Part shown: piece after piece, positions 35,662-49,296 of the stretch | Position numbering within the stretch: position 1 is the first letter of the stretch | How the letters are laid out: the number at the start of each line of letters is the position of its first letter | Source of the DNA: Bryopsis sp. KO-2023 | Taxonomy: Eukaryota > Chlorophyta > Ulvophyceae > Bryopsidales > Bryopsidaceae | Length of the DNA: 64,000 nucleotides | Reading direction: 5' to 3' | Assembly: GCA_030272585.1 (NCBI GenBank) | Contig: BSYQ01000009.1 | Coordinates: forward strand, 1,488,001 to 1,552,000 | The notes under the pieces: model-generated | What the model was told of the DNA's origin: nothing | Seen by the model: the letters and a program-made list of their open reading frames with translations, nothing else | The model's database searches: none | Made by a program: the position numbers and the translations under genes

Positions 35662-37366
35662 TTGAGGGAACTCTAGGGTCGGTTTTTTGTGCATTTTAAA
35701 AGCAGTGCCACACTCGATGATCTTCGGGATAAAGATCATCGATGTTTCAGCAGATATTTTTGTTCAGTGAGGCTGTGTTTGTCCCTGGTCCTTTTTTCTC
35801 CTCCGTTCTTTGCTTTGGTTGCTTGTGTAAAAAGATTCTGGCTATGATTTGGTGTCGAAGGGTACAAAAGGGTTTGTTAACGTGCCGATTTTTATATTGT
35901 TGATTGGATGTTTTATTCTGGTGCAAGGATAAATTGTCTACCATCTGTATGAGAACACCTCTTTGTAAGGTCACGATTCGCTTGTCAAAAAGCAACTCTG
36001 TGAAACACCTCAGTTTAAAAGGTTGCAGAGATTGTTACTTGAAGTCGAGGAACGTGGAATCGATCACAGAAAAAAATAAACATAGGTGGGGGGATTGAGG
36101 TGAGCTGGCTGCTCTCTGGCCTGCTGCCCCTTCCCCAAACAAAAAAGAGGCTGTGGACAGCAATGCATGGCTGTTGCCCAAAGATTGTGTGCCCCTCATA
36201 ACCCCCTCCAGAAAGAATGTCTCATCATAGTCAATCATTGGACAGCAAAGATGCTCTCAGTTCAAAGAACTGGCCAGTCTGCTCCAAGAAAAAGAAATAG
36301 AGAAAAAAGCACTTCCTTCCCGAGGAACCTGACGCCAATTTCTCCCAATTTCTCGAGAAACAGCTCATTCTTTTTTACTTTGCATCTAAAAGAACACTTA
36401 CACAAACGTTGCCAACAGAGAATTCATCGAATCTGGATTAGCTAAATCCGCTCAAATAGCTAAGGCACAAATGAAAAAAAGAAAAAAAAAACAAAACAAA
36501 AAAACAAGCGCTTTTCACTTTTTCTTCTTTTTCTTTTTGGAACATACTCTTGGTATCTTGTCGAACAAAATGTATCCTTGATATCCCCTATCGCGACTAA
36601 AATTTCTATCAGCGGCTATCCCTCTTTATACCAACAACTGTTTTCTGCTTTTTTTTCTTTTTTTGGGTTGTGTTTCATTTCCCATCTCCCCCTCCCTCCC
36701 CCAAAACAGGAAGGTGAACAAAAACAATCATTCAAAATAAAAAAAAAACCTCCCCCCCCTCTCTTTTCTTTTCTTTTTTCTTTTCCCATCCCTACCTAAA
36801 AACTACATTATTTCATGCCACTGGATCAGCAAAAGATCCCAAAAAACCCCCATGAAAAAAAAAAAGGAACATTAACCCCCCCCAAAAAAACGAAATAGAC
36901 AATTTACTACCAACCAAGATTGCTCTGCATGACACAATACAGAGTCAACCGTTCATTAAAATTCTCTCTTCTTCCCTTTTTTTTAAACCCAAAAGCAACT
37001 TTAAAAATAAAAAAACAAAACAAAAACAGGTATCAGGAAACAATTCACCCCATGGCTTTATCAACACAAATGCCCAGAAACAAAAAAAAAACAGTTCATT
37101 CTGCGACACTGATTGAGCCTTCATTCTTTTTTCAATTTTGGGGGGGTTGGGTGTTAACCGTGCCATTCTTTCAACTTCAACAAACCAGCCTCCACCCGTT
37201 TCAAAAAAAAACACCTAACACCCTGGAACCCCCTACATTACAAACCAACACATAGCTCTTATATTTACCAAAAAAGACACCCATAAAACTAAATCGAGCC
37301 GAAAAGGAAACCCATCCATGCATGCACATATCGATAATTTTCCAAAACCACGTCCCCCATCAGTCT
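35662..37366. other. Spacer between convergent genes
   Basis: No gene seen. Contains the 3' flanks of LCMT1 (plus) and the MBD-like gene (minus). The plus strand changes from G/T-rich to C/A-rich around 36000, matching the switch in gene orientation. Confidence 0.45.
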
Positions 37367-40300
37367 CTAGATTTCATGAATATTATTTCTGCCTTCTTCG
37401 CAACCCTCTTCGTCGTCTTGCTCCGGCTGGTCGTGTTTCGGCGCCTTGATTAGACCCATGAGTGCAACGTCCCCCTGGTGTGGATGGGGAACGAAGATGA
37501 AATCGAAATTAGCAAGGTGCACAATCGCAGCCAGTCGCATCTCCGAGAGGCGGCGAAGGGCGTGGCGGCCACGCTCCGAAGTCTCTTCGTCCAGTGTCAA
37601 ATCGATGGCTTCCTAACGATCACAGCAAAAAACCACCACGTTTCAGGCTAAGTTTCTCATGTAAATTTAGGTTCATGCACCTTTTAATGAATGAATGTTT
37701 AATCGACATTAGGCAAGGTCTTTGTACTTTGGATCGGAGTTATGAAAAGATGTTTGCAGGTTTCTTTTTCGAGCACACGGGGTGAATCAGAAACAAAACT
37801 TACGCCGTAAACCTTCGTTCAGATTTACCCCAAGTGCTGCTACGCTGTCTATTTGCGCTTCTCACCTCAGTTGGCCAGCAATCCAGCTGCGCTCGGTCCT
37901 CAAACTCAGCCACCGTCATGGTCTCCGGCAATTTCTCAAGCAAATCAGGGCGTACCCATCCAACCACAGTGAACAGCTCCTGGTCCGGTCGTTGAGGGGT
38001 CGGCTTGCTGCGCAAAATGCACTTCCACTCCACCACCCCGGAGCCACTGTTGTCGTGAACCGTTTGGGGTGAATTTTCTTGAGTTTCTTGTGTGGGCAAC
38101 CCTGATTCTCCCCCCATTACTTCGTCAGGAACGACACTCTGCTGCTGTGGTTCCATTGCCACCTCGGGCTGCTCCTCCACAGCCTCTTTCTCGCCTTGGG
38201 GCAATTGAATAAGCACCGGAATTCCATTCAGCATCACTTTCGACCCAGACAATAGCTTCGACAAATCCGCATTGTTATCACCGAGGGGCAGCACCACCTG
38301 TTGCTGCCCCGAGTTCCCCTGCACGCTGACACCGCCTTCATCAGATCCACCCTGAAAACAGACATTGGCCATCTGACTGGCGCTGGTCGACGGGGGTTCA
38401 GGGGAGGTACCCAGCAGCGCATCTTGAATTAATTGATGGCGATCTGCCGACGTCTGCGACCTGAGAATTTTCTGTATTTGTGCGACAGAAGAGGCACTGT
38501 TGCCAGACACCCCCCTCAACCCACTTTCCAATCGTCTGGCATGGTCCACACCATCCATTGCTCCTCCTGCTGACTGGGCATTGTCTGTCAGGTCGATCAC
38601 TTGACGATCTCCCCCCAAATGCCTTAATATCTGGCCTCGTGAAAACACGGCTCCAATCCCAGACCCACCCCGGCCTTGTGGCAAAATAACTCTAGTTCCC
38701 CCCGTGGTGGTCGGGGCAAGCACAGCTTGATGCCGTCTTTCATTCACAGTCGAATTGATTCGTTGGCCTTGTTGCTGTTGACCTTGTGAATTGAGTAAAA
38801 CTCCCTTGCTGTTCTGGCCGCTGCCCTGAGCCATGACTAGGTTCATTCCGTAAGGGTTGGAGTGCACCTGCAGCCCACCGGTTTGGGGCGATCGAACAGA
38901 CAGACCCATTCCACCCTGCAGAGGGGACGAAGCTTGTGGCAAGACAATGAGTTGGTCTTTTCTGGTTTGAATGATTTGGGTTCCCGCCAGGGCATTGCTG
39001 GTCAGACTCGCTCGAGCTCCTTGCATGTGGTGTTGCTGGGGCTGCTGCACCTGAAAACGCAACATCACCACAGGAGTCAGACTTCCGCATCAGCATAGAC
39101 ACAGCCTGCCAACGAATCATGCATTATAGTGTTGGCAAAGATCTCCCAAACATTCAGTGTTCTTTTCTTGACTTGAAAAACAACTTGTGTGTGCTATTAT
39201 GAAAACAGTAGAATCCGGCTAAGGCACCTGAGCTCTTTGCTGAACGTTTCCGCCAAGGTAGGATGAAGGGGATACCATCAACAGCCGTTCCCGTCCGCCC
39301 CCTTTCATCACCATGGGTTGAGGCGATTGTTGCAACCGGGCCACTTGAGCCGGCATTTTCAGAGCATCGTTCACAGCTTGGCCAACATCGGCTCTGTTGA
39401 GAATTCCAGCTTGTTGAGGGTGACTCTGACTGGACCGGCTTTTGCTGCGGAACACCACCGGGCCGTTGTTCTGCGGAATGCGACCCACGTTTTGCTGCTG
39501 GGAAGGAGCGTCGACTGACCGTTGCGCGATAGCTCTGAGGAAAACCAGAAAATGCAGGGGACAACGTCAAGTCACTTTTCTCAGTTTCAAATCACGATGC
39601 ATCTTTCTGCACTATTGAAACCATGGCAAGGTAAAACTTATTTCAGGGAGATATGTTCCAATCAGAAGTCGAAGCCAGGTGGATTGCTGGTAGGAAAACA
39701 ACTAATTGAGTTTGCAGTGCTTCGAAACCTGGACTCCCTCACAGACAAAACAAATTCAAGGGAAGGCAGACCCTCACCGAATTGCAGATTGGTCAGCCAA
39801 GCTGATGATGCGTTGATTTGGAATCATTACCACTTGCTGACCTACACACCACAGATCACAGTCCCTCTTAGCAGGCATGGGTTTTGATTGCTGAGTGCAC
39901 CAGCAATTTTCAACAACTAGCCAAGTGAATCCATTGGACCACCACTGCTAGGAAATGCTTTGCTTTGGGGCAACTCTAGGTGATACTGGCAGGAGTTTCT
40001 CAGAAAACGAGATCATGCAATGGCTGGCTGAAGCCTCACCAACCTTCTGAATCGACCCCAAGCCTCCCTCCACCTCGATTGTTGGTCTGATGCAACACAT
40101 ACGTCCCTTGGGTGCGCAATTGAGCCCCATGCGTCAACCCCATCCCACCCGTCTGAACTCGATTTCCCACGCCGTGATTCTGGCCTTGGTTCTGATTAAC
40201 AACTTGCAGCAGCTGACCTCCTTGACCCACCAGTCTGACACTGGGGCCAATAATTTGGGGCTCAGCCCTGTTCGGAAACGATGGTCTGGGTGGTAGGCAA

Positions 40301-43089
40301 GGCAGGATGGGTGGCGAGGATGCGTGATTCGCAGTTAAGCCGGCTGGTGAACGCATCGACACTTTGACACCAGCATCCTGGTGGGAATTAGCCAGCCGAG
40401 CGGCAAGCCCCAGTGAATTGGGTGCCGCTCCTGCTGCAGAGAAGGACGAGAACAGGGGATTTGATACGGATGTTCCCACCCTGGTGGAGTGCTGTGTCGA
40501 AAAACAATCAAAATAAGCGTCAATACACTTCCACCCACCCCAAAACAAACTCCTAATGACCGATTTCCACAGCATGTCGAAGACAGAAATCGAAATGGAA
40601 CAAAACATCAGCTACCATGTGTGCAACACATTTGAATTCTGAATTCCATCTTTCTTTTTGGCACACACGCAACCCCCCCCCCCCCCCCCACGCACACACA
40701 CACACACAAAAAAAGGCTCAGATTGTAAAATAATAAAGCCAACGTTGATGTTCATGGAGGCAGTCATTTCTTCACCTGTTCTGCAAAAGCTTTCCCAGCC
40801 AATTCCGGCTGGGTACCTTCCGCCAACACGCTCCGGACTTCGTCCAGACTGCCATACCTCTGCTTGGTCACAGGATTCACGTAGTGCGTGACGACGGTGC
40901 TCTTGCCTTGAATGCTTTCGATTCCGATTTCTTTTTTCCATCCCATGAACAAAATCCTCATTTCAAAGTCTGCCGCATCCACTCCGCTCTTCATCAAGAC
41001 TGCACAAATAAGAAATCACCCAAAGAACTCAGTATCTTCACCACTCCACCCTTTCTTTCTCCTCCCACACGAAACGCAAAGCAAAAACCCATACATAATG
41101 TTCGTTCACTGAAAAAAAGGAACCACACTCACAACGATCGGGTTTTCTTTCCGCAATTTTCGACAGTTTCAAATTTGCCAAGGATGCTGTGAATGGTCCA
41201 CACGCACCAGGTTCACGGGAGCCTGCCCCTCCGACTGCCTGGCCGTAGCTGGTTCCAGGCAAGGCTCGAGACGTGGAGTGTTTGGCCACCAGCTGTTTTG
41301 CCACTTGAACCCTTGTTTCGAGGGAAGCACTGTGGCCCAACAGCGTCTCCATAGCTCCAGCCACTTGCTCGTCAGTCCCACCTTTCCCCAAGCGAAGAGC
41401 AGCCAATGCCGACCGCATGCTTTGAGAAAAAGTGGCCTCGGATACGTTCGCCTGATCCGTCATTTGCTTTATAATCGCTTGCCTATTAGCATTCCCACAT
41501 CAAAACAAAAAAAAAGGTCGTTGGCAGATACCCTTTCTGGCCTCTTTCAGTCTCCAAGCCAAAATTGCAAAGGAGGCATACAAAGGTTGGTAGATAGTCT
41601 GACAGTTCTATTCCAGCGAAATTTCACCCCCCCCTTCTCCATACCAGGTCTTATCTTCACTGGCCACAGATTGCTCCGAGGATGACCTCAGCCCCGCTGC
41701 AATATCCTCCACAGGAGTTACACTTCTATGATTTCCGGAGGAGGCTTGCCCATCCCCATCCTCCCCACCAGCATTCTGGCCCTCCTCATTCCCATCTGCC
41801 AATATCAACAAACTATGAGCATCCCTGGTTTCGTCCAGCATTTTGACAGCCGCCTCTTTATCTGTCACATACAGTTCTTTGGCGTGGTTTAAATTGCGAA
41901 CCACATCAGGGTGGGATGCGGAGGCGGCAGCGATGCTTCTGTTTATCAGGGAGCGAATAGTTGGTGAGTCATTTCTGTCAGTCTTGTCGACATCTGCCAA
42001 AATTTCATCCCATCTGAGTTGGTGTGGACCACCTACACGGAGCAGAGCCCTCATAAGCATACGATCACATGCAACACTCGAAAAATTCCATGGCAGCCAC
42101 CAAATAGCCTGACAGACCAAACAAGAAAACGACCCTAATCCTCGAAATGGGTTGAGGAGGCCAGCTTGCTTGACAGGCAGTATTCAAGAGATGGACTTTT
42201 TTTTTTTCAATATATGATTCGCCAAAGCAACAGGGACTTTCAGGAAAGTTTCTTTTCTTTTCTCGGGACCGAGACGGCAACGGGCAGTGGTGTGACCTAC
42301 CCCGACCAGGTTGTCGATCTTGTGAGCCCGATCCAGACGTCCTGGGCCGCTTCGCGTTGAGACGAGAGTCGCTCCCGCTGACAACGGGCGACGACGGCTC
42401 CGCTCTTTTCCTGTGCGATGCGGGGGGCTCGCTCGCCGTCGAGACGTCCGGCATCGACACAGGAGGCGTCTGGACGTCGTCGGGGCATTCTCGCTTGAAT
42501 TTGGCCTCTGGACGCGTCTCGGACGCGGAACCTTCCGCGCCTGCAGAGCACCGCAAGACACACCACTTACGTCACCGATTTGGAATGAGACCGCTCCCTG
42601 AAGCGGGGAAAAAAAACTGGCAAAAGGTCGGAAAAAACGATCTCAGCGGTGTGCATCATCTCGAAATTTCTGTCATCATTCAAGAACTCGGAAACCAAAA
42701 CTCCGCGTTCCCCTGGCCTCCCCAAAAAAATCCTGTACGCCCCCGACGGCACACAGGGGCTTCTTGGAGCCCGTTCGTAACCGACGTCTACCTTTAGCTC
42801 CAGCGCTCCCGTTGGGCTGTCGGACGTCCTTTTTGTCGCTCGGCGCGTTATCGAACTCGACGTTAGGAATTTCGTCCGTTGGACGGGGATTCTCTCCATT
42901 CGCGGGGGCTTCGTCGTCCACGTCCATTGCCCCAGAACCATTCTTCTCAGTTTCGTTCTGTTCGCTCGCCACCATTCCGTCGGCGCCACTTTTGCTCGCA
43001 GGGACTTCTGCAGTCCACGTTATTATTTGGTCTTCGCCCGAATCCATCACGTGCCCATGGGCTTTTTCTGACACCTCCTCGACGTTCAT
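37367..43089 (-). CDS. Nuclear protein with MBD-like domain and Gln/Gly-rich region, 9 exons, 1261 aa
   Basis: Predicted chromatin or transcription coregulator; exact family not recognised. Minus-strand exons in order: 43089-42792, 42540-42301, 42134-41645, 41482-41133, 40999-40776, 40491-40044, 39532-39228, 39050-37866, 37612-37367, all in frame. The N-terminus is acidic and disordered (MDVDDEAPANGENPRP), followed by a basic KRPRTSG signal. A helical region follows (LLRVGGPHQLRWDEILADVD), then another (FSQSMRSALAALRLGKGG). Residues about 475-525 read MGWKKEIGIESIQGKSTVV...YVNPVTKQRYGSLDEVRSVL, the pattern of a methyl-CpG-binding (MBD/TAM) fold. Long Gln/Gly/Ser-rich stretches follow. A compact C-terminal domain (VVEWKCILRS...LFTVVGWVRPDLLEKLP...FIFVPHPHQGDVALMGLI) could be a SPOC- or MED25-ACID-like barrel, weakly. 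The start is MNVEEVSEKAHG. The exon 2/3 and 6/7 joins are less certain. Confidence 0.78.
40673..40689. repeat. 17-base C run plus CA tract
   Basis: A 17-base C homopolymer followed by CACACACACACA lies in the intron between exons 5 and 6 of the MBD-like gene. On the sense strand it is a TG repeat then a G run. Confidence 0.7.
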
Positions 43090-46000
43090 TTTCTCCGGTA
43101 TGTACAAGTCCGCCTGAAGGAAAAGGTTTCTGCCGTTGAAAGTCGTGCTCGCAAAGAACGCCGATAAGAAAAAGCCACGTAGCAAGTTCCGGACGAAAAA
43201 TCTCCAGACCAACTCAAAACCTCGAGAGCTAACCCGTCACGTGAACTGACAAAAATAGAGAAATCCTGTCAACGATAGAACAATTTTTTTTGCCGACCCC
43301 CCAAGCTCGGAGCCCCGCAACAGCAACGACAGCTTCTCGTCACGACACTGCCGACGAGAAAGTCGTACGAAGAAAAAAACAGCGCGCAGGAGCGACACCT
43401 GACGGATATTTCCATAATAGACCAGGGAAAAATGCGACAGAATTCCCGCGAGGGCGACGTGCTGCTCGTCGAAATTCCTGTGTGAAGGACGAACGAAAAG
43501 CGCAGCGCGTTCGCTGACGACCACCGCGCCGCAATAAGCGAATCTCTGGATCGCGGACATCAGGATCACCTTCGTCGTTCCCGGCCCACGCTGTCTCCTT
43601 CGATATTCACCAAGAAAAAAACTTCGTTGGAGCGCGCGTTGGTGTACTTTCACTCGTCCGTGGTTTTCCACCTCGTTGCAGCCCCCCAATAAAGCCAGTC
43701 AAGGTGAGACCTGCGCTTGCTGGTCTGAAGAAAGTACGAGTGAGACGACGGTGTGATTAGTAAACAATTAGTGCAGACCGCTCCAACACCATGCATGACG
43801 GACCTCCAATGAACACAGCAGAGTGTGGGGTTGAAATACACCCCGCTGGGGGGATGAGGAAGCCAGGCCATCTCCCACCAAAATCGATTGTTTAGTGAAG
43901 TTCAACAGGAACACTGACTAATAGCGCGGCACAAAGCAAGACGAGGGTGACAGCGAGAAGTGGCCTAGATTTAAGTGGAACGGACGCAACCCATCATTCT
44001 CTGGAGGTCCGCCACCCGAGGATTCTGTGGTGCGGGCGGATTCAGCTGTAACAGCGCCTGGCAAAATAAACGGTCGTTGATCGCAACACTCAGCACATAC
44101 TACACCGATTTAGACACAATGGGGGGAGGGGAGAGTAACGTGAAAATCTGCGCTGTAAACGTGATCCACGTGTCGAAGGAGTCCATTCGAGGAGGGAATG
44201 GCTGGGGCCGCTGTTGGCCATGCAAACAGCAATTTCATCGAGATCTTCTGGGGTTGGGGAGCGGGGAGATCTTCATAATTCCGACATAATTTCTGCAGCA
44301 CTCTCTGGTATTTTGATGTAGGATTTTTGGAGTTGCCCTCGAAATCTAGCAATCTGTTTGCCCTTGGAACATTGCAACCAATCATGAACACTCCACCAGC
44401 TGGTTTTTCATGAGTTGTGGGTTGCGGCTTGAATTCGATTGGCCCAAGAGATGGAAGAATCGAAGGCACCAGAAAACTCTGGGAGGATTTGAGGCCAGGA
44501 CCCCCAGGTCTCCAGTACAGGTTGCTTGTATCGCAATCTGCTTGGGACGGTGTCATATTCCAGTCTGCAATAAGACGAATCCCCCCCCCCCCCCGCCCCC
44601 CCGGTAGAGTCTTTGAACATTCAACAGCCAGCCTCTTACAAAGTCAGCAATTTTTTTTGCAGCAACAAGAATCAAGCGTCTCTCCGTCCCTTCACATCTC
44701 CTGAAATGCCCACCTGAGTTGTATTGCTCAACCCATTACTTCAAAAATCTGAAAAAATCTGAGGATGAAGTCAGAATTCATCCTGATCTGGAAAAGTTTC
44801 CAAAACCCCACCTTTCCACCACCGTACATCTTTGGTTTTCATCAAATATTCCAAGTTATCTCATTCCTGTAACGAAATTTCTGTACTGACTCATCTAATC
44901 CTTGTGGGCTCATTATCCAACACCCCCACCGTTCAAGCAGACGCTCTGGTCCAGTAAATTCCTTGATAAAAACACTCCCTGCTGCAAAAACAGACTTGCA
45001 AGATGAGGAAATTGTGGGAAATAATACAAAGCCGCCACCACAATGGAGCACGATATCTCTAGTTTTCTTTTCCTTGCAGAACCCCCCCCTTCCCTCCCAA
45101 CAGGCAATCTCCCTGTGAAGTATGATAGATGAAAAAACACACTGACAGCGTTATTATTACACAGATTCTTGTATAAAAAATAGATGCACCTGAACACTGT
45201 CCAGACATCCAAGAGAATAGAACGCTTTGAATAAAGTCCCTATCTTTACATCGAAACGCAACAATAATAATAATTAAAAAAAACCCAAAAAAAACATCGC
45301 TTACACAAGCAAAAGTTAAGAGAAAACAGATTTCCTGCCATTGTTTCTCATCGTTCAACCCAAGGTCGATCCTTTCTTTTCCCTCTTCTTCTTGGTTTAG
45401 GGCAAAACTGCATGACTAAGCAAGCACAAAACCCACTAAAACGAAACATATCCCTTTCTTTATCCACATGAATTCCCCCCCCCCTTCTTTTCCCCATTAA
45501 AAAAAAAAGGAAAGAAATGTTTATGAAGTTTTTGCCCAGGAAAAAAGAATCACAAAAATAAATCCATGGGTCAGTGAAAAGTGCACCACTGCTCCTTTTC
45601 TTTTCCTAAACTAAAGTTTTTTTTGTTTTTTTTTCCCTTCTTTTTCCTGTTTTGAAAGTTGCCACTGATCATTTTCATTTCCTTTCATCTTTTATGCTTC
45701 TCCTTTTAGTTCCTCTTTCTTTTTATATATATCTTACAAAAAAACTTGAAAACAACAATCCTTCCCCCCCCCACCCCCCACCCCTTTCCCCTTCCTCTTA
45801 CAACATTTATATGTGCATGTTTTTTCTTTTTCTTCCCGTTTCTTCTCTAGCTTGCCTAAACTATGGTGCCCTATGGATTAAAAAGAACTCAACACCAATA
45901 CAGTCCAGTGTAAGGGCATGACGCAAGAGGTAAAAAAACAAAAAAGCCGAAATCATCACCCCAACAAGGAAAAAAACAAACATAGAAACCGTATCAACTT

Positions 46001-47691
46001 TTGTTTTTCTCTTTTGAAAAAAAAACAACAAGCAAACCCCATGCAGATATTTCCCATTTGCAAACATATTTATAAATCCACACTTTTTACCTGCAACCCT
46101 CTTCTATCGGAAGAAACCAGGCAAGTCATCCCCCCCTTTCTGAAAAATGTAAGAAAACTACGCACACAAATAATGTCATAATACAACTCTCCCCGTTTTA
46201 ATCCCCCCCACCCCACCCCCTCTCCTCAAAATTCCTTTCTCATTTTTCTCGCTCTAACCATGGTCTGTCATCGTTTCCCTAAAATCATGCTGGAAAGCAA
46301 CATCTTTCCATCTTCATATTTGTCGTTCAACTAAATCCCCTCCCCCCCCCCCCCCAGGAAATTCTTTCTTCACTCGACCACTCGATCGATCTGGGTTTGC
46401 TCCCCACAATGAAAACAGTAGGGTGAAGTTGATAGAAGAATAACTCACCCAAAGGAGAAAGAGAGGGGACAAAAAAAAAAAAAACCTCGACGCGCGCATG
46501 CACCGCTCGTAGGTGCCTTTTTCCCCCCCAACCCATCCATTCCCCCATCAAAAGTAATCCCCATAGAATTCATCCCCGATCAAAAGTAATCCCATAGAAG
46601 GTATGCCATCGTTCCAAATCCCAATAGACGCATTCGATCCAGTAAACAATTTTTTTTTTCCTCTTTCTCTCTCTTTTTTTTTTTTTCCTTTCAAAAACCC
46701 ATCAAGTCATATCCACCCATCGTTCCGAACCCCAACACCCCCCAGCTCCTTTTTTTTTTTTTTATGTTTCCCTTTTTCCTTCCTGACCCAATTTTTTTTT
46801 CCTTCTTCATTTCTTTTCCAAACACCAATATTTGAAAAAAACAACTGAATAAAAAAAAACCTAAAAAAGAAAATGCAAAACTGAAGCACAGTTTTCATTC
46901 AAATCCGCAAGCCATTTGCTCGGTTTCAAGAAAAATATCACCTATGTTTGCACAGAAGCAAAGAAAAAAAGAAAATTCTTTCTTTTTCTTTTGATTTTTT
47001 TTCCGGCTTGGAATTCCTATGTTTCTCTGCCTAGCTAGTTTCTAACATCAATCAGGCTCGTTTCCCCGGCCAGAAAAAAAAGCAAAGGGGCAAAAAAAAG
47101 AAACACCACAAAGTTTCTGCAACACATACATACATACATAAGCCTTCATAAAAAAAAGATCACCTTCTTCTCTGTATGCAGTTTTGTGGATTTACTTCTT
47201 TTTTTTTTCTCACCCCTTCTCAGTTTTTCGGCCTGTCTACACATCAAAATGCATTTCGCAATTCGGGCACTTTGCCCCGACGGAGATCACATCGACTTCC
47301 CTTTTCCTTTCCAAACATGTATATTCTTGCCCCCCCCCCAAAAAAATAAAAACACAAAAAAAAACACAACTACCACCACTTCATCTCAGCTTGATTCAAT
47401 CATTCACATCAGGATTTCTCTAAAAGGTGTGGGGGAGAGGGTGCGTTCGGCAGAATTTTCACGAAACCTCCCACAAGGTTTCCTCCTATCCCCTCCAGCC
47501 AACGTTGCTCAGCATCTCTGAGCTTCTTGCAACCCTTCCCCAACTTTGCTCCTAAAAAAACGCACTCAAAAATCAAATCGCCCCTGGGAGCAGACTGCTT
47601 CACCCCAAAATATCTCATTCCTCCCCGATTGGTTTATCTTCTCCCTAAGGTATTATCCACCACCTCTTTTTCGACTCCATTTCTCAAATTC
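43090..47691. other. Long spacer with one CpG-rich block
   Basis: No supported gene in about 4.6 kb. 43100-43700 is CpG-rich and is probably the promoter of the MBD-like gene. From 44000 to 47690 the plus strand is unusually rich in C, T and A with many C and A runs; it likely includes the long 3' flank of the minus-strand gene at 47692. Open frames are low-complexity. Confidence 0.4.
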
Positions 47692-49296
47692 CTATCTTTC
47701 TTTGGCCTTGCCCCCGATTTCCTCGCGCATGTCACAACCCACAAGCAAGGATGACACCTCACGTTTACGTTGGCCCCCCATCCTAGCATCACCATTTTTT
47801 TCGCTGTATTTTGAAAACTCTAGAGGGCCGTCATTCTCGACTGGGTCGCAATTTGCACTGTCCATCAGCATCCTGATGAACCCTCTCCCACCCTTCCCTC
47901 GACCCCCTTCCGTCGGTTTATCGCTGGAGGGATGGCCAGCTCCTGCTTGCTGTCTGCAGAGCCCACTGTTCGCAGAATCTGCGACAGACATCATGTCCGC
48001 ATTCTGGTTGAACGCGCTGTCGTTGTGGGAAAGCGATCGAACCGTGTGTAGAGCCTCATTCACTTGGGCGTCCAAACTGTCCCTGGCGCAACCGTTTTCG
48101 GAAGAAGTCCCCACTCGGAAGTCATCGCTGCCGTCCTGTTGGCCCCACTCAGAGAACCCCTCCGCTCCGGTGACTTCTATCCCCCCATCCGCGGCTTTTG
48201 CCACCAGAAAGAGTGCGAACCCCCTGGCCCTGTAATGAATGGAGCATTCCAACATCCTTTGAAACAGTTCCAGCAACTCCTCCCCCAAAGCATCTTGCTC
48301 CAAATTCCGTGGGCCGGAGCAGCACATCATGAAAGCCTCCAAATCGTGAATAAAATCCGCAAAGTTGTTCCTCCATACACCTTTGCACGTTTCCAGTTTC
48401 CTTTCAATTTGACTGGTCCCTTCTGCGATCGTTAACCTTTCGCAAGATTCCACCATTTGGAAAAATATCGAATGGAGCCCCTTCGCGGCAGCTTCCGGTA
48501 AAACGCACACAGGGACTACTTTGCATCGAGACGGTTTGCCCTTCACGACCGGAATCAGCAGCACATCCACAACACCATGCTCCTTGAAAGATGGAATTTT
48601 GGCCCTACATCATTTTGATTCGTGAAAAAAGAAAAAGAAAAGATGATGCGGCTACGTTTGTTTCCATCGAGATTGTGGTGGAGCTGAAAACGACCATTTT
48701 TGTTGTTTCTTTTGATTTTTTCTGTCCTGGTAATATTCCTTTTTTTTTTTCTTTTTTTTTTTTGGGGGGGGGGAACCAAAAAACATGTAAACGATTATTG
48801 GGGCAGAAAAAGAAATTGAAAATTCAGAATTGAATTTTCTCTCCCAAACTGACCTTATGATTCCCAATTTAGTTTCTTCAACCGAAACCCTTCTGTCCAG
48901 AAACACTTTGTCCCCGCAGGAGCCTACGACCCTGGTAGCGACCGACATAGGCTCCACCAAAATCTCTATTTCTGCTGGCCTCCCCTGCGTCAAGCATGGC
49001 GGGAGCACCAGCGCAACCCCAGGCGCACACATCTCGTCGTCGAACTCCGTGAAATCGAACCCTTCTCCTGGCGTGAAGGTTGTGAAGCCGTCATCCCCTT
49101 CGACAGCTACTTTTGTCGGTGGACTGCCAGTGCTTAGCCAGTCGAACATTTTAACGGACAAAACGTTGGGTTTGCCAGTTGCGTCAGCGCTTTCCGCTTT
49201 CCCTTCAGCCTCGGGGCCACTATTCCCCATAAAAGCCCGAACAAAATTCAGCAGCGGTCGACCGTAGTCGACCGCAAGATCCGCCATCCACGCCAT
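47692..49296 (-). CDS. Unrecognised two-exon protein, 451 aa
   Basis: Exon 1 is 49296-48854 and exon 2 is 48604-47692, joined in phase 2 across a 249-base intron; the junction reads KLGIIRAKIPSFKEHGVVDVLL, half from each exon. The N-terminal helix (ADLAVDYGRPLLNFVRAFMG) leads to a beta-rich part (CAPGVALVLPPCLTQGRPAE, VATRVVGSCGDKVFLDRRVS, GVVDVLLIPVV) that could be an Ig-like sandwich. A helical part follows (KLETCKGVWRNNFADFIHDL, LGEELLELFQRMLECSIHY), then a Ser/Gly-rich disordered tail ending in basic KAKER. There is no signal peptide or clear membrane span. The frame is open a little upstream of the ATG to an acceptor-like AG, so a further 5' exon cannot be excluded. I do not recognise the family. 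Confidence 0.72.

Noticed and set aside
43237-43689. 150-codon minus-strand and 75-codon plus-strand frames in a CpG-rich block
   Set aside because: Basic, composition-driven frames without start context or splice logic; the block fits a promoter island of the MBD-like gene.
45652-46181. Several hydrophobic or Lys-rich short frames
   Set aside because: They arise from C/T- and A-rich low-complexity spacer DNA and have no coherent start, exon or domain.
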